Assembly: GCF_030704535.1 (NCBI RefSeq)
Contig: NC_081822.1
Coordinates: 9,789,001 to 9,853,000 of the forward strand
Length of the DNA stretch: 64,000 nucleotides
From: Vitis vinifera
Lineage: Eukaryota > Streptophyta > Magnoliopsida > Vitales > Vitaceae
Direction of reading: 5' to 3'
Numbering within the stretch: position 1 is the first letter of the stretch; each line of letters starts with the position of its first letter. This document shows positions 36,000 through 48,894 of this stretch, piece after piece. The translations under genes and the position numbers were made by a program. The notes beneath the pieces are model-generated. The model did not search any database. It saw only the letters and a program-made list of their open reading frames with translations, and was not told the DNA's origin.

Positions 36000-37590
36000 A
36001 TTTGAAAAAATGTTGGAGAATTTGAAAAATGATTTGAGAGTTCGGGATTTAAAATAAGTGGATAAGCGGAGCGAATAAGTAAATCAATGGGATAGTGACG
36101 ATGGTGAAATAATAAAGATCAGGTAAATAATTACGAGAGATGGAATTTTTAGAGGTTGGAGATTAAACTTATAGATTAAAAATTTAAGAAATTATTTAGA
36201 GATGAGATCTTTAATATATGAACAAGTGAACAAATAAATGGACGTGATGACATTAATAACGAAAATAATTACTAAACAGTTGAATGTGAACAGTGGAGTT
36301 TTTGATATTGGAAATTAAATTTGGACGTTGGGTTTTTGAAGAATTGGACTTTAATTGTATGAATAAATAGATGACCATGAGATAATAATACTAGTTAACG
36401 AGAATAATATTTAGGCGAATAAAGATGAATAGTAGGATTTTGGGGATTGAAAATTTAATTAGGACATTGGATTCTTGAAGAATTGGGCTTTAAGGAATGA
36501 GATTTTTAAGGAGGATGAGTAAACACATGAGGAATACTAATAATGATTAACAAACATAATATTTAAACAAATGAAATTGAATAGTGGAAATTTGTGTGAT
36601 TGAAGATTAATTTGAAACTCGGGTTCCGACAAAAATGATGTTTGAACGGGTGAAAGTGAGTAGTGGGAGTTTGAAAATTAAGTTCGAAAGTCGGATCTTT
36701 GAATAATTGAACTTTGATTATTAAAATTTTTAGAAGAAAGAAATAAGTAAACGTGGGATTTATAATAATGATAACAAAAAATGATATTTTTAAATGAATA
36801 AAAGTAAATGGTGGAATTTTTGAATCTAAGGGTTAAATTTGAAAATCCGATTTTGAGGAATTGAATTTTAACGATTGAAATAAATAAATAAATATGGAAT
36901 AATGATGCTAATTAACAAAAATGATGTTTAAACAAATAAAAAGAATGAATAGTGGAATTTTTCTAATTGAAAATTAAATTAGGGCATTGGATTTTTTTAA
37001 AGATTAGACTTTGAATAAATTGCTAGGTATGGGATTATAATACTAATGAATACGAATAATATTTAGGCGAACAAAGATGAATAGTGGAATTTTTGGGATT
37101 GATAATTTAATTCAGAAATTGGATTTTCGGAGAATCGGACCTTATATAAGTAAATAGATATGGAATGAGAATTCTAATTAGCAAAAATAAAATTTAGACG
37201 AATAGCGGAATTTCTAGGATTGAAAAATTAAATTAGTATATGAGATTTTTGAATGATTGGACTTTAAATAACTGGATGAATATATGATGATAATTCCAAT
37301 TGATGAAAATAAGACTTAAATCAATTAATGAAAAATTAAATTAAGATATGGAATTTCTGAAAGGGTTAGACTTTAAATAGTTAGATAATATGAGATAAAT
37401 AATTCTAATGGATAAAAATGATATTTGAACTAATTATTGAAAAGTTAAATTAAGATATGTGGTTACTTTGAAAGATTTAGACTTTAAATAGTTAGATAAT
37501 ATGAGATAAATAATTCTAAAGGATGAAAATGATATTTGAATTAATTATTGAAAAATTAAATTAAGCCATGGGATTTTTGAAAGATTAGAG
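36000..37590. repeat. Degenerate tandem array within the reverse LTR-like element
   Basis: A unit built of GAATAGTGGAATTTTTGGGA, then GAAAATTAAATTAG, then TGGATTTTTGAAGAATTGGAC recurs roughly ten times with strong drift. The last units are clearest, starting near 37322, 37432 and 37545 with a period of about 110 bp. Earlier units are 130-180 bp apart. Non-coding. Confidence 0.7.
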
Positions 37591-38961
37591 GTATAGAGAG
37601 ATTTATTTCTTTTTGGAATTGAGGCAACCAAATGGGCTAGCTCAACATGGGCTTGGGCCATGAGGGTGGCTAGCTTGAGGAGCCATGAGGCCCCCCCATC
37701 AACAAGCTTGGGCTGGGCTCCAAACTCAAGTCCACATCCATGCTATGGGCAAGCCCAATGGGCTGACTTGATCACAAACTTGGGCTGGTGCTCCAACCCA
37801 AGCCCAAATCCAAAGCTACCATGGGCGGGCTCAAAAACCCATCTCAAACCCAAGCCCAAAACTTCATCTTCCTCCAGCTTGCTTCTCCACCCGAATATCA
37901 TCCTCAAAGGGAGCTCCCACCACCGGCGGCAAGATGGAGAGAGAAGTCGTGGCGGCGGTCCGGCGGCATCCAGAAGGTGCCGCCGTCACGGTGGCTGGTG
38001 CAAGTGCCCACATGGCTGGAGCGGTGATGGCGGTTGGTGAGGAGCAGTGGCGGCAGTCCCGGGGTGCTTGCAGCAAAGAAAAAAAAATGAAGGATGGGGC
38101 GGCTCGCGTGCATGGGGCACCGCTTGCATGGGAATCCAAGATGGTGAAACAAATGGGTATGAAGATGAGTGGGGACATTATTGATAGCATGGACGGCTGG
38201 TGATAATGGAGATATGAATCACAAAGTGGTGGGATGGGTATGAGGAGTTTAATGAGAGAAAGCGGGTGTGAGAAGTTCGGTAAGTGCAAGTGAGAAGTTC
38301 ATGAAGATTTTTGAGAGGATGGGAGGTGGATGAACGACCTGGTTCACTGAACCTCGGCAGGTTGGTTAGTGAAGGCATTGCTCCACCAATCAGTCAAAAA
38401 CAGAGTGATAAAGAGAGGAAGAAAAGCATGGAAATATAGAGTGAACCTAGCTATATTTCATGGGTAGTCAATAGAGCTGGGGGCAGGCATCATAAACATG
38501 GGACAAGAGCATGATTCTTTTATCCATATCAGGTTCGTGAATGAAGTCACGCGTCAAATGTTCGCAGGGGAAGCCCAGGAAGCCAAAGAAAAATTAAACA
38601 GAGCATACATACACATAAACAGCTTTAGCAAAACAAATCAGTAATTTTTGGTGCCCAAACCGATCAACAGAAAATAAATCATACCTATGAACCCAGAGAG
38701 TTTCTTCTGTGTGGCAGCAAAGGCACCCCTCCTCCTTCCAGCTTTCTTTTTTTTTTCCTCTCTTCCTCTTTGAATCTCTCCTTTTCTCCTAGCCCCTCTC
38801 TCCGTTCTCCTTCTTTTCCCTTTCTCCTATCTTCTCGGCAAGCCATCACCTGCTTTCCTGTTTCAGCAGTCAGCAGCATGGCGTCTCTTGCAGCTGGTCC
38901 CACGCATGGAGAGGGGTCCCCCCCACACTTCTCGGGTGCAGCATGAGGGGTCTACAGCTAG

Positions 38962-39602
38962 ATATAGATATGGTATCTTAAGAACCAATTACACATATCT
39001 TATCCTATCCCACCCACCACACTTATCTCAGATGTAAAAGGTAAAGATATGCCTGATTGATATCAATAGTCAGCATAAAGCAGCCCTTAAGTCCTCATTC
39101 TTGGATGCTTGTGTGGTCATAATTAATTTGGTTTGCACTGGGGGATATTGTTTATATTACAAAAGTCAGGCAGGGACAGAGATGACTCCTTTGAAATCTG
39201 ATCCATTAACCTTCCCTCCAGAGTCCAGACAAATGCTTCGTGTCTTTTGACCAATATTCAGTGGATTTTGACAGAAATGGCATTTTAAAAATATATTGTT
39301 GTCTTGGTTATAATATTTATAGAGTGCAGTTGGATGAATAAGAAATATTAAAAATTATTTGTGAGGAAGTCAGAGATTTTACATTGCCAAGAAGGTAGAA
39401 AGTTTATTTCAATTAATCAAATGATTTTTTATGTCCGTAGACTGATACTTCGTCAAAGATATTATCCACTGAAATGGATTGCATCACTCAAGCAAAGCCA
39501 AAAAAACCTTTGGTTTTTCCATCTTATTTGTCGTTATTGCTTGTATAATTTAGGCGGAGATAAATGCAATCCTATGTTCACCCACGAGTTGAATCAGCAG
39601 CC
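38962..39602. other. Upstream region of CYP82 gene 4
   Basis: This lies between the GCTAG target duplication and the start codon. A TGTATAATTTA box is near 39541-39551, about 55 bp before the ATG. The last ~30 bp before the ATG resemble the leader of gene 3 (CACCCRCGARTTGRAT..AGCAGCC). Confidence 0.5.
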
Positions 39603-41334
39603 ATGGAGTTCCAACTTCCATTTTCAACGATTGCCATGGCCGCCATGTTCACCTTTCTGTTCCTCTACTATTTTTCAAAGATAGCAAAGAGTTCTGAGAG
39701 GAAAAGAACAGCTCCGGAAGCCGCCGGGGCGTGGCCTGTGATCGGTCACCTCCATCTGTTAGGAGGCCCTGAGCTACCCCACAAAACCTTGGGGGCGATG
39801 GCCGACAAGTACGGGCCAGTCTTCTTAATCAAACTCGGTGTGCAACGAGTCTTGATGCTGAGTAATTGGGAGATGGCTAAAGAGTGCTTTACCACCAACG
39901 ATAAAGTCTTCGCCAATCGGCCCAAATCAATAGCAGTGGAGGTCCTGGGATACAACTATGCCATGTTCGGCTTTGGCCCATATGGCTCCTACTGGCGACA
40001 AGTACGCAAGATAGTCACTACAGGGCTTCTCTCAAACAGACGACTTGAGATTGTGAAACACGTCTGGATATCAGAGGTGAAGGCGTCAATAAGAGAGCTA
40101 TATGAGTTATGGATCAATAAAAGAAGTGATTCAAACATGGTGTTGGTGGAGATGAAGGATTGGTTTGGGGACCTATCCCTCAACATGGTTCTTAGAATGC
40201 TCTCAGGGGGGCGAGATTCGAGCAGCAAGGAAGAGAGGATGCGGTGCCACAAACTGGTGAGGGATTTTTTCCAATCGATGGGTACTTTTTTGGTGTCGGA
40301 TGCTCTTCCTCTTTTGAGGTGGTTCGATTTTGGAGGCTATGAGAAGGCCATGAGGAAGACTGCAAAAGATCTAGACCATCTACTTGAGAGCTGGTTACAG
40401 CAACATAAATCAAAGCGATCATCTGAGCAGGCGGACGGGAACCAGGATTTTATGGATGTGATGCTGTCCATGTTAGATGACATGGCTACGGACGAAGATT
40501 TAAAGGGTTTCGATGCTGATACCATTAACAAAGCTACATGCCTGGTACGTTTTTTTCTAACCTAGTTTATCCATTATAAGGGAGCAAATTATTGGGAGCA
40601 TGCACTCTCTCTATATTATTCATCACCGCTTGTGGATTAAGTAAAAATGAAGAAACATTTTTAAATTAGTATTTTGGAACAATTGATCACAACTTATTTC
40701 TGCTTTGCAGACAATTCTGGCAGGGGGCACTGACACTGTTACAGTTAGTTTAATATGGGCTCTCTCTTTGCTGTTGAACAAGCCGCAAGTATTGAAAACG
40801 GCTCGAGAGGAGTTGGACTCGCATGTAGGAAGGGAAAGGCAAGTTGAGGAACGGGACATGAAAAACCTGGCCTACCTCAATGCTATCGTCAAGGAGACCC
40901 TGCGTTTGTATCCAGCTGGTCCACTCACAGCACCACACGAGTCAACGGAGGACTGTCTCCTGGGTGGCTACCATATACCAGCTGGCACACGCCTGCTGGC
41001 CAATCTTTGGAAAATTCATCGAGACCCAAGTATATGGTCAGATCCAGATGAGTTCAGGCCAGAGAGATTTCTCACAACTCATAAGGACGTTGATGTCAAG
41101 GGTCAACATTTTGAATTGATTCCGTTTGGGAGTGGTAGAAGAATTTGCCCTGGTATATCCTTTGGTCTACAATTTATGCAATTCACACTGGCCAGCTTGA
41201 TACAAGGGTTTGAGTTTGCAACCATGTCCGATGAACCGGTTGATATGACTGAGAGCATTGGGTTAACCAACCTCAAAGCCACCCCTCTTGAGGTCCTCGT
41301 TGCTCCACGCCTGTCATCTGATCTTTATGAATAA
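39603..41334 (+). CDS. Cytochrome P450, CYP82 family (gene 4 of cluster), two exons
   Basis: Predicted ER-anchored monooxygenase, closest to gene 3. Exon 1 is 39603-40544 and exon 2 is 40711-41334, with a 166-bp phase-0 GT-AG intron. The product is 521 residues. Visible: the N-terminal hydrophobic anchor, [25 protein letters not shown], the I-helix [15 protein letters not shown] then [19 protein letters not shown], and the haem loop [10 protein letters not shown] with ligand Cys460. I chose the ATG that aligns with gene 3; an upstream in-frame ATG at 39564 would add 13 residues without homology. All core P450 motifs are canonical, in contrast to gene 3. Substrate unknown. Confidence 0.94.
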
Positions 41335-41878
41335 ATGAAGTGTCCATTCACTGATACATTTGGGTTTCTTTTCTAAGTGCTCATAAATCTTATCCCTTTT
41401 TGTGGAAGTTCCTCCCAGATATCATCATGGATGATTAGCTTGAAATTAAGAAAATGTTAATTCTCAGTGCAGGACCAACAAACATATATACTTTGAGACC
41501 AGCTTTCCATGTTTGAGATTATGTTTGGTTGGTGGTATTGAGTAAGATATTAATGTTTTTAGATATTATTTTTAATTATGCTCTATTGGAAAGTATATGT
41601 TATATGTTAGGATGTCATGTCTCATAACGTACTTTCTTATATTTAATTTGTAAAAAAATTAATAATTAATGAAATAAAAAATATATATTATATTTTAATG
41701 TTTGATATTTATTTAAACTAAAAATCTTCTTATAAAAATTCAAAATTTTCAAAAAAATTATATGTCAAAGAGACAATTTCAAGCCAATTTTCTTTATAAA
41801 AAAAACGACAATAACAACAACTTTCTTCAATTATTTTCACAAAAATAGTCTCTTATAGAGATGACTTTAGGCCAATAT
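41335..41878. other. Intergenic spacer between CYP82 gene 4 and the CACTA element
   Basis: Presumed 3' UTR, then AT-rich DNA. No gene seen. Confidence 0.45.
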
Positions 41879-41899
41879 CACTACAAGAAAAAAGTGAAA

Positions 41900-42250
41900 T
41901 AATGATACTTTTTAAACGTCAAGAAATATAAAATATGACACTTCCCTGAAGCGTCATCTCTACCCCTATCATTAAATTTTATAATTAACAATGACACTTC
42001 CAAAAAGCATCATCCTTTATTAATACTTTCAATGGCGCTTTAAGAAATGCCATCCTTGAATAATGTCAATAATGACACTTGTGGAAGTGTTATCTTTGAA
42101 CATTTTTAATTGAAATAATTTGTATAAAATTACCATTCTTGACACTTGTGCAAACGTCATCTTTGATTTAATTTTATTAATGATACTTTTAAAATTGTCT
42201 TCTTTATTTAATGTTAACAATGATGATTATAAAAGCATCATCTTTGAACA
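41900..42250. repeat. Subterminal palindromic repeats of the CACTA element
   Basis: About eight units of the form ATGACACTT, 6-10 bases, then AGCGTCATC follow one another (for example near 41937, 41989, 42030, 42068, 42139, 42178 and 42221). Each is a small imperfect hairpin. Such arrays are transposase-binding regions in CACTA elements. Confidence 0.7.
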
Positions 42251-44032
42251 ATTTCTATTAAAAAATAATATTTTGATTCCGTTATTAAAATAATTGATTT
42301 TTTGTATAATTAAATTAAAAAAAAACAATTACAACCGATAAAATAAAATTGAATTTCATTAATTAAAATATATCCAAATATTGATATACATGAACCTAGC
42401 TTAAACAATTAAAATAACCACCTATATATATTAATTACACATAAACTTATTAATTATATCAAAATATTTCAATAAGAATTTCTAATTCTAACATAAGAAC
42501 AAACATTGGTACCAAGACTACTAAAATAAAACATAATATTTAAAAGCATGGTTCAACCTCCTAATGAGTTCACTGATGTACTTTTCATGGTTTTTTACTT
42601 CGTCTTCTTTAACACAATGGTTTATCTTCTTTTAGCAAACAAGTTTCCTTTGTAACCTGTAAATAAAAATAAGGAAGAATATAAAACATCTAAATTATAT
42701 ATACAAACAATAAATAATAAGCATAAATGAAATTATAACTTTCACAAAATTAATTTAGGTTATCAAGTTTGCTTACATGAATCCCCTTAGCCTCTTACAT
42801 ACATGGATTGTGCTCCTTTCAATTCATTATAAAAAATAAAAATAAAAATTATATTACGAAGTGTTTTTGAAATAAAATATAACAAATTATTCTAATGTAG
42901 ATAAAAAGCTTTTCATTGTCATCTCTATGTTGCACCTTTAGAACATTACTTCAAAAAAGACCTCATAAAGAATTCATCAAAGTAAAACTAGACATGCAAA
43001 ATATTTCATTAAGGAGATCAATGAGTTGAAACTAAATAAATAAATTTGTACTTTATCAACAAAATACCTGAACTACAATTTCAACTAACATGTTATGCTT
43101 TCCCTAAAATAAGGAAAAAATGTACTCAATTTTTTTAAAAAAGTTTGATTTTTTATTGAACAACATAGAAGAAATAAATTTTGTTTTTATGAGATAAAAT
43201 ATTGTATTTTTAGTATAAATTAACAGTTAAATTAAATCTTTAATAAACTCATAAACTCCAAGTAAATAAATATGTATTAAATGCTTATTATAAAGTGTAT
43301 ATATGAGTTAGGGTTGCTCACATTTAATGGTAAACTCTTAAAGCATTCTTGAATACAAGAATAAGTCCTATAATGCACAATAAATAAATAAAATATCAAG
43401 GTCCAAACACGATAAAAACCATCATGTTGTCACTATGTTATGATCAAAATTTTATTTTTAATTTCTTATATATATTTTTATTTAATTAGTTTTTTTTTTT
43501 TTCCGGTTCCTTTGAATTTTGTTTATTTTGATAATAAAAGGAGCTTGTAATTTACGAGTAATATATTTCCAAATATGATATAATATCAAAAATTAAAAGT
43601 GGCAAATCATAATACCCCAAAACAATAAGAGAATAAATGAAACATGACATAAATATTAACTAACCCAAAATAAATATTCAACAAGATGAAAATTTACCTA
43701 AGCAAAATTAGCAAGGACAAATAAAAGGAAAGTAATTGGGTTGAGAATGGTGACCGTTTATTATACAATGAAAGCAACAATGAATCAACTTCTTCACAAG
43801 CAAAATGATGTTCAAAAAAAAAAAAAAAAAAACATCTCAAGTTTTGACTTTAAAATTTGAAAGAAAAGCAGTTAGCTATGAACATTAAGTTTTTGTGAGA
43901 TTTTATATGAAACTTGAGAAATAGTAAGAAAAAATAAATAAATAATACAAAGGCAATTTAATTTTCTATTTAGTTGGTTTCAAAGATATAAAGAAAAATA
44001 AAAAATAGGATAAAATTTTTGAGAATTTATAC

Positions 44033-47000
44033 TGAAAGGAAAACCCGTTGCCTATATATTTTTGGTAGCAAACACTACCCATATTCTATATCCATCTCCT
44101 ACCAATCTTGATTGTAATATCCATATTCTCTATCAATCTTCTACTACCAATCTCAATGGTAATTTACAGCTCACACATACCTTTTATAACCTGTATATAA
44201 TACAACAAATCACAAAGGAATAAACAGACTCTTATTTTCCTATTCTTTCTGTAAACATAACATGGTATCAGAGCTATACTTTCTATAAGCAAGCTTTGCA
44301 CAACACGTCCAGCAACCTTCATCATCATTCCAATTTTTTTCTCTCTCTTTATTCATAGTTGTGAATCATGGCTGATGAATTTTCTTCATCCTCTGCAAAT
44401 TCTGTAGTTCTCACAACAAGAAACACTCTCTCATCTCAACCAAACACCCTCATCTCCATCAATGTTGCCACACAAATGCCATTCAAACTCATCAAAATGA
44501 ACTATGCATCTTGGAGAGCCCAATTCACTAATCTTCTATTTGGATATGATCTATTGGGCTTCCTCGATGGCACAACTCCTTGTCCTCCTGAAACCATCCT
44601 GCAATTTGGTTCTACAACGTCTATCTCCAATCCCGAGTGCAAGTTATGGAAACAACAAGATCGTCTCATTCTCTATGCCATTCTTGCATCAATCATATGG
44701 GTTGTTGCCCCACTTATCTACTCTGCAACAACTTCTTATGAAGCATAGTAGAAACTGGAGACCACCTTTGCAAACCGATCACAAACCAGAATGCTTAGTT
44801 TACGTAATATTCTGATGAAGACAACAAAGGGTTCTCAATCCATTGATGAATACATGCAAACCGTCAAAATCATTACTGATGATCTTGCTCTCATGGGCTA
44901 TTCTCTCAGTGAAGATGAAATTATCCTTCATGTTCTCAATGGGTTGGGCAATGATTTTAAAGAAATTAGTGTTGTCATTCAAGCCAGAGACTCACCAGTG
45001 ACATTCGAAGAACTTCATGACAAGTTACAAGATCAAGAATCTCTTTTGAAGCAAGATGACACCAGCAGGGAAACTCCACCAATCACTGCTCAGTTTCATG
45101 ACAAATTCTCTAATCATAAAGGAAATAGTGAAAAATCCGGTGGACATCCAAGAAGCAATTTCAATAACAAATGATCAACCAGTAACTTTGGCAATAGAAA
45201 TATCTTTGACAGTCAGGGAAAAAAAATTGTTCAAGGTAATCAGAAATTCTCCAATCAAGGAAATCACCATCCTCAACAGCATTTCAATTCTTTACAGTAT
45301 TCTTGGTGTCCCAACAATGGTACCAATCAACGCCGAATTATTTGTCAACTATGTGACAAAACTGGCCACAGTGTCAAGGTATGTCGTTCCCGACCACCAC
45401 CACACTTCTCACTTCAAGCCAACTACATGGCTAGGGATCAAGCCAACGATAGTGACACTTGGATAGTTGACTCGAGTGCCTATCATCACATCACTTTGGA
45501 TCTTCAAATTCTTTCACTACACTCTGATTATGGTGGTAATGAGAACATTATGATTGGCGATGGTAATGGCATTCCTATAACTCATGTCGGTTCCACCACA
45601 ATCGAAGCACCCACAACCATTTGTTCGCTTGACATTGTTTTGTGTGCACCCTTGATTAAAAAAAAAAACCTTCTTTCTATTTCTCAGTTTTGCCATCAAA
45701 ATAACACATCTATTGAATTTTTTCCTGATTTTTTTATTGTGAAGGATTTGAGCATGTGGGCATCCTTGGTGCAAGGACGGAATAAAGGAAATGTCTACGA
45801 GTGGCCAACGTCATCCACAGCCTTCACAACCAAACCACATGCCTTTCTCGCTAACAAACCCACCATGAAGTCTCGGCATTGTAGTTTTGGTCACCCTTCA
45901 TCTCAAGTTCTCACCAAGCTAATTTCTACTCAAGCTCTACCTGTGTCTGCACCTCGTATCCTCTCTTCTCATTGTGACTCTTGACTTAGTAATAAAAGTC
46001 ACAAATTGCCTTTTGGCGCCTCATCAATCTCGTGTACTAGGCCATTAGAAATTATTTACACAGATGTTTAGGGTCCTACACCAATAATTTCATATGATCA
46101 TTATTGTTATTATGTAATTTTGTGGACTATTTTGACTATTTTATAATATACATGGCTCTATCCACTTAAACATAAATCTGATGTCACTTTTATCTTTGAA
46201 CGTTTCAAAACTATTGTAGAAAATTACTTTGCAACCACCATACAAACAGTTTATTCTAATGGTGGTGGAGAGTATCAAAGTCTCAGTCATGTCCTTTCTC
46301 ATTTTGGTATTCAACATCTTAAGTCACCACCTCATACACCCCAAGTCGTTGGTACAGTAGAACGTAAACATCGTCATGTGGTTGAAACTAGACTTGTTCT
46401 TCTCCATCATGCGTCAATGCCACTTTACTTTTGGACTTCTGTATTCTAAACAACAACCTATCTTATTAATAAGCTGCCAACTCCAATTTTGGGTCACCAA
46501 TCTCCTTTTGAAAAACTTTTCAAGAAACGTCTCAAGTACACAAAATTGCAAGTATTTGGATGCTTGTGTTACCTCTGGCTTCGTCCCTATACGTCTCACA
46601 AACTTGATCCTCGTTCTCGTCCTTATATGTTCATTAGTTACTCCTTAGAACGTAATGCTTATCATTGCTTCCCATAAACTCTTTGTCTCCCATCATGTTG
46701 CATTTGTGGAATCATAATTCCCTTTTCATAATGTCTCATTAAAGACAGATAGGGTCACAAACACAAGTCTTTCCCATTGGTCTCTCCTTGACCAACCTAC
46801 CCACTTTCCTATTCCGCATACCCATACATTCTCGTCTCGTTCACCAAACATAGACTTGCCACACATAACTCACTGTCCACTTAATGACTTGGTTCACTCA
46901 GACTCCATTTTTTTGTCTCGTACCAAGGTTGGCCACTTGCATGGCTCCTCATAGGTAAGTCAGTCCCCCAATTCTCCTTTATTATATCTCTCTCACCAAA

Positions 47001-48894
47001 ACATCTCCTCCTCCCCACACCATGGTCACAACATGATTACCAGAGCCAAAAATAATATTTTTAAACCCAAACAAATTCTTAATTTAAGTGCCACCACCGC
47101 ATCATCTAATGAGTCATTTGAACCCACAACTGTCTCTCAACCCCTAAAAATTCCTCATTTGCGACAAGCAATGAGTGAGGAATTTGATGCCCTAGTTTGT
47201 AACTCTACCTAGACCCTTGTTCCTCCTAACCCCACACAAAACAGTGTTGGGTGCAAGTGGATTTTTCGTATTAAGCAAAACCCTGATGGCTCAATAATGT
47301 GATATAAAGCTCACTTTGTTGCTAAAGGCTTTCATCAAAGACTTGGAATTGATTTCGCAGACACTTTTAGTCCAGTGGTCAAGCCAACAACCATTCAAAT
47401 CCTTATTCACTTAACTGTCACTTATAGTTGGGCTTTACGCCAATTGGATGTTAATGATGCATTTTTGCATGGGACTTTAATTGAAGATGTTTTTATGCAG
47501 CAACCACAAGGATTTCGTGATCCTCAATTCCCACAGCATGTCTGCAAATTGCAGAAAGCTATCTATGGTATTAGTCAGACACCACATGCATGGTACACAA
47601 AACTCCGAAATTTCTTACTATCGATTGGGTCATCATCTCCAAGTCTGACAGCTCACTCTTCATCCATCTCCAAAAAAAGTTCACTATGTTCCTTCTTATT
47701 TATGTGGACAACATCATCATCACCGACACCTCCTCTCAATAGGTCCAACTGTTTATTACTACCCTGGCTCATCGTTTTTCCCTCAAAGATCTTGGTCTTT
47801 TGGCATACTTCCTTAGAGTTGAAGCCATACATACTTCCTCCGACCTCTTCCTTTCTCAGTACAAGTACATTCGTGACCTACTAGAGAAACATAATATGTT
47901 TGGTGCTAATGCAATTTCCACCTCGATCTCCTCCACTGTATCCCTTAAGTTGCATGATGGGGCCCTTCCAGCTAATCCCACTAAATACCGTCAAGTCATT
48001 GGTTCTATGCAGTAACTCTCTCTCACTCGACCTGATATCTCTTCTGTAGTGAACAAACTCTCTTAGTTCATGCACTGCACATCCACTACTTATTGGTCTG
48101 CAATTAAGAGGGTTCTTTGGTATCTCAAAGGCACTATTCATCTTGGCTTATTTCATCGAAATCACTCGCCACTCACTCTCTATGCCTTTGCAGACGCTGA
48201 TTGGGCGGGAAACTCTGATGATCGCACTTCCACATCAGTCTATGTCATGTTTCTTGGGTGTAACCCAATTAGTTGGAGCTCTAAGAAACAAAAAAACAGT
48301 GGCTCAATCCTCCACTGAAGCGGAATATCGAGTTGTTGCTACCACCGCAGCTGAAATCAATTAGGTGCAGAACCTACTTTATGAACTTCAAGCCCAATCT
48401 CCCTCTACTCCAACAATTTACTAGGACAATGTGGGTGCTACATATGTGTGTGCCAATCCTGTCTTTCATTCTTGCATGAAACACATTGTCATTGATTTCT
48501 ACTTTGTTCGTGATCAAGTGTCCAAGAAGTTGCTACGTGTTTCTCATATTCATACTTCTGACCAACTCGTTGACTCTCTCACTAAGCCCCTACCTCGCCT
48601 TCAATTTTTAAATCATCGTTCCAAGATTGGCATCCAAAATGGAAGCTCAATCTTGCGGGGGCATGAAAGGAAAACCCGTTGACCTATATATTTTTGGTAG
48701 CAAACACTACCCATATTCTCTATCAATCTCCTACTAATCTTGGTTGTAATATCCATATTCTCTATCAATCTTCTACTACCAATCTCGGTGGTAATTTACA
48801 GCTCACACATGCCTCTTATAACCTGTATATAATACAATGAATCACAAAGGAATAAACAGACTCTTATTTTCATATTCTTTCTGTAAACATAACA
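44033..48894 (+). mobile_element. Ty1/copia LTR retrotransposon with intact LTR pair
   Basis: The LTRs are 44033-44262 and 48664-48894 (about 230 bp), with TG..CA ends and exact TATAC target duplications (44028-44032 and 48895-48899). The primer site TGGTATCAGAGC follows the left LTR at 44263-44274, and a purine-rich GCGGGGGCA precedes the right LTR. The LTRs differ at roughly a dozen sites, so the insertion is not recent. It lies inside the CACTA-like region. Confidence 0.95.
44368..48650 (+). pseudogene. Copia gag-pol, degenerate
   Basis: Gag begins at ATG 44368 and is broken by a stop at 44746-44748 and frameshifts. A CCHC zinc knuckle is at about 45340-45390. The protease reads WIVDSSAYHH, where active copia enzymes have DSGA, so the catalytic glycine is lost. 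The pre-integrase motif is near 45880, the integrase (SNGGGEY) is at about 46050-46680 with stops, RT is at about 47230-47900 (LDVNDAFLHG visible), and RNase H (DADWAG) is at about 48170-48360. Domain order Gag-PR-INT-RT-RH identifies the copia superfamily. Non-functional. Confidence 0.9.

Larger units (their letters stand above)
23903..38956 (-). mobile_element. Large LTR-like element (minus strand) split by pararetroviral DNA
   Basis: On the + strand it begins TGTGGACCCC at 23903 and ends GGGGTCTACA at 38956, flanked by exact GCTAG direct repeats (23898-23902 and 38957-38961). Its first ~290 bp are the reverse complement of the distal end of the 17085-20249 element, so the two are related and oppositely oriented. 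Without the viral block and the 308-bp duplication it would be about 3.8 kb. The part right of the virus holds a degenerate tandem array and then a GC-rich non-coding stretch with repeated GGGCTTGGGC-like words (37640-38350). No gag or pol of its own is seen. Solo LTR of a gypsy-type element, or a non-autonomous relative, is the best reading. Confidence 0.75.

Noticed and set aside
37660..38290. Several overlapping GC-rich open frames on both strands
   Set aside because: They lie in the non-coding GC-rich part of the reverse LTR-like element, with repeated GGGCTTGGGC words and no domain.
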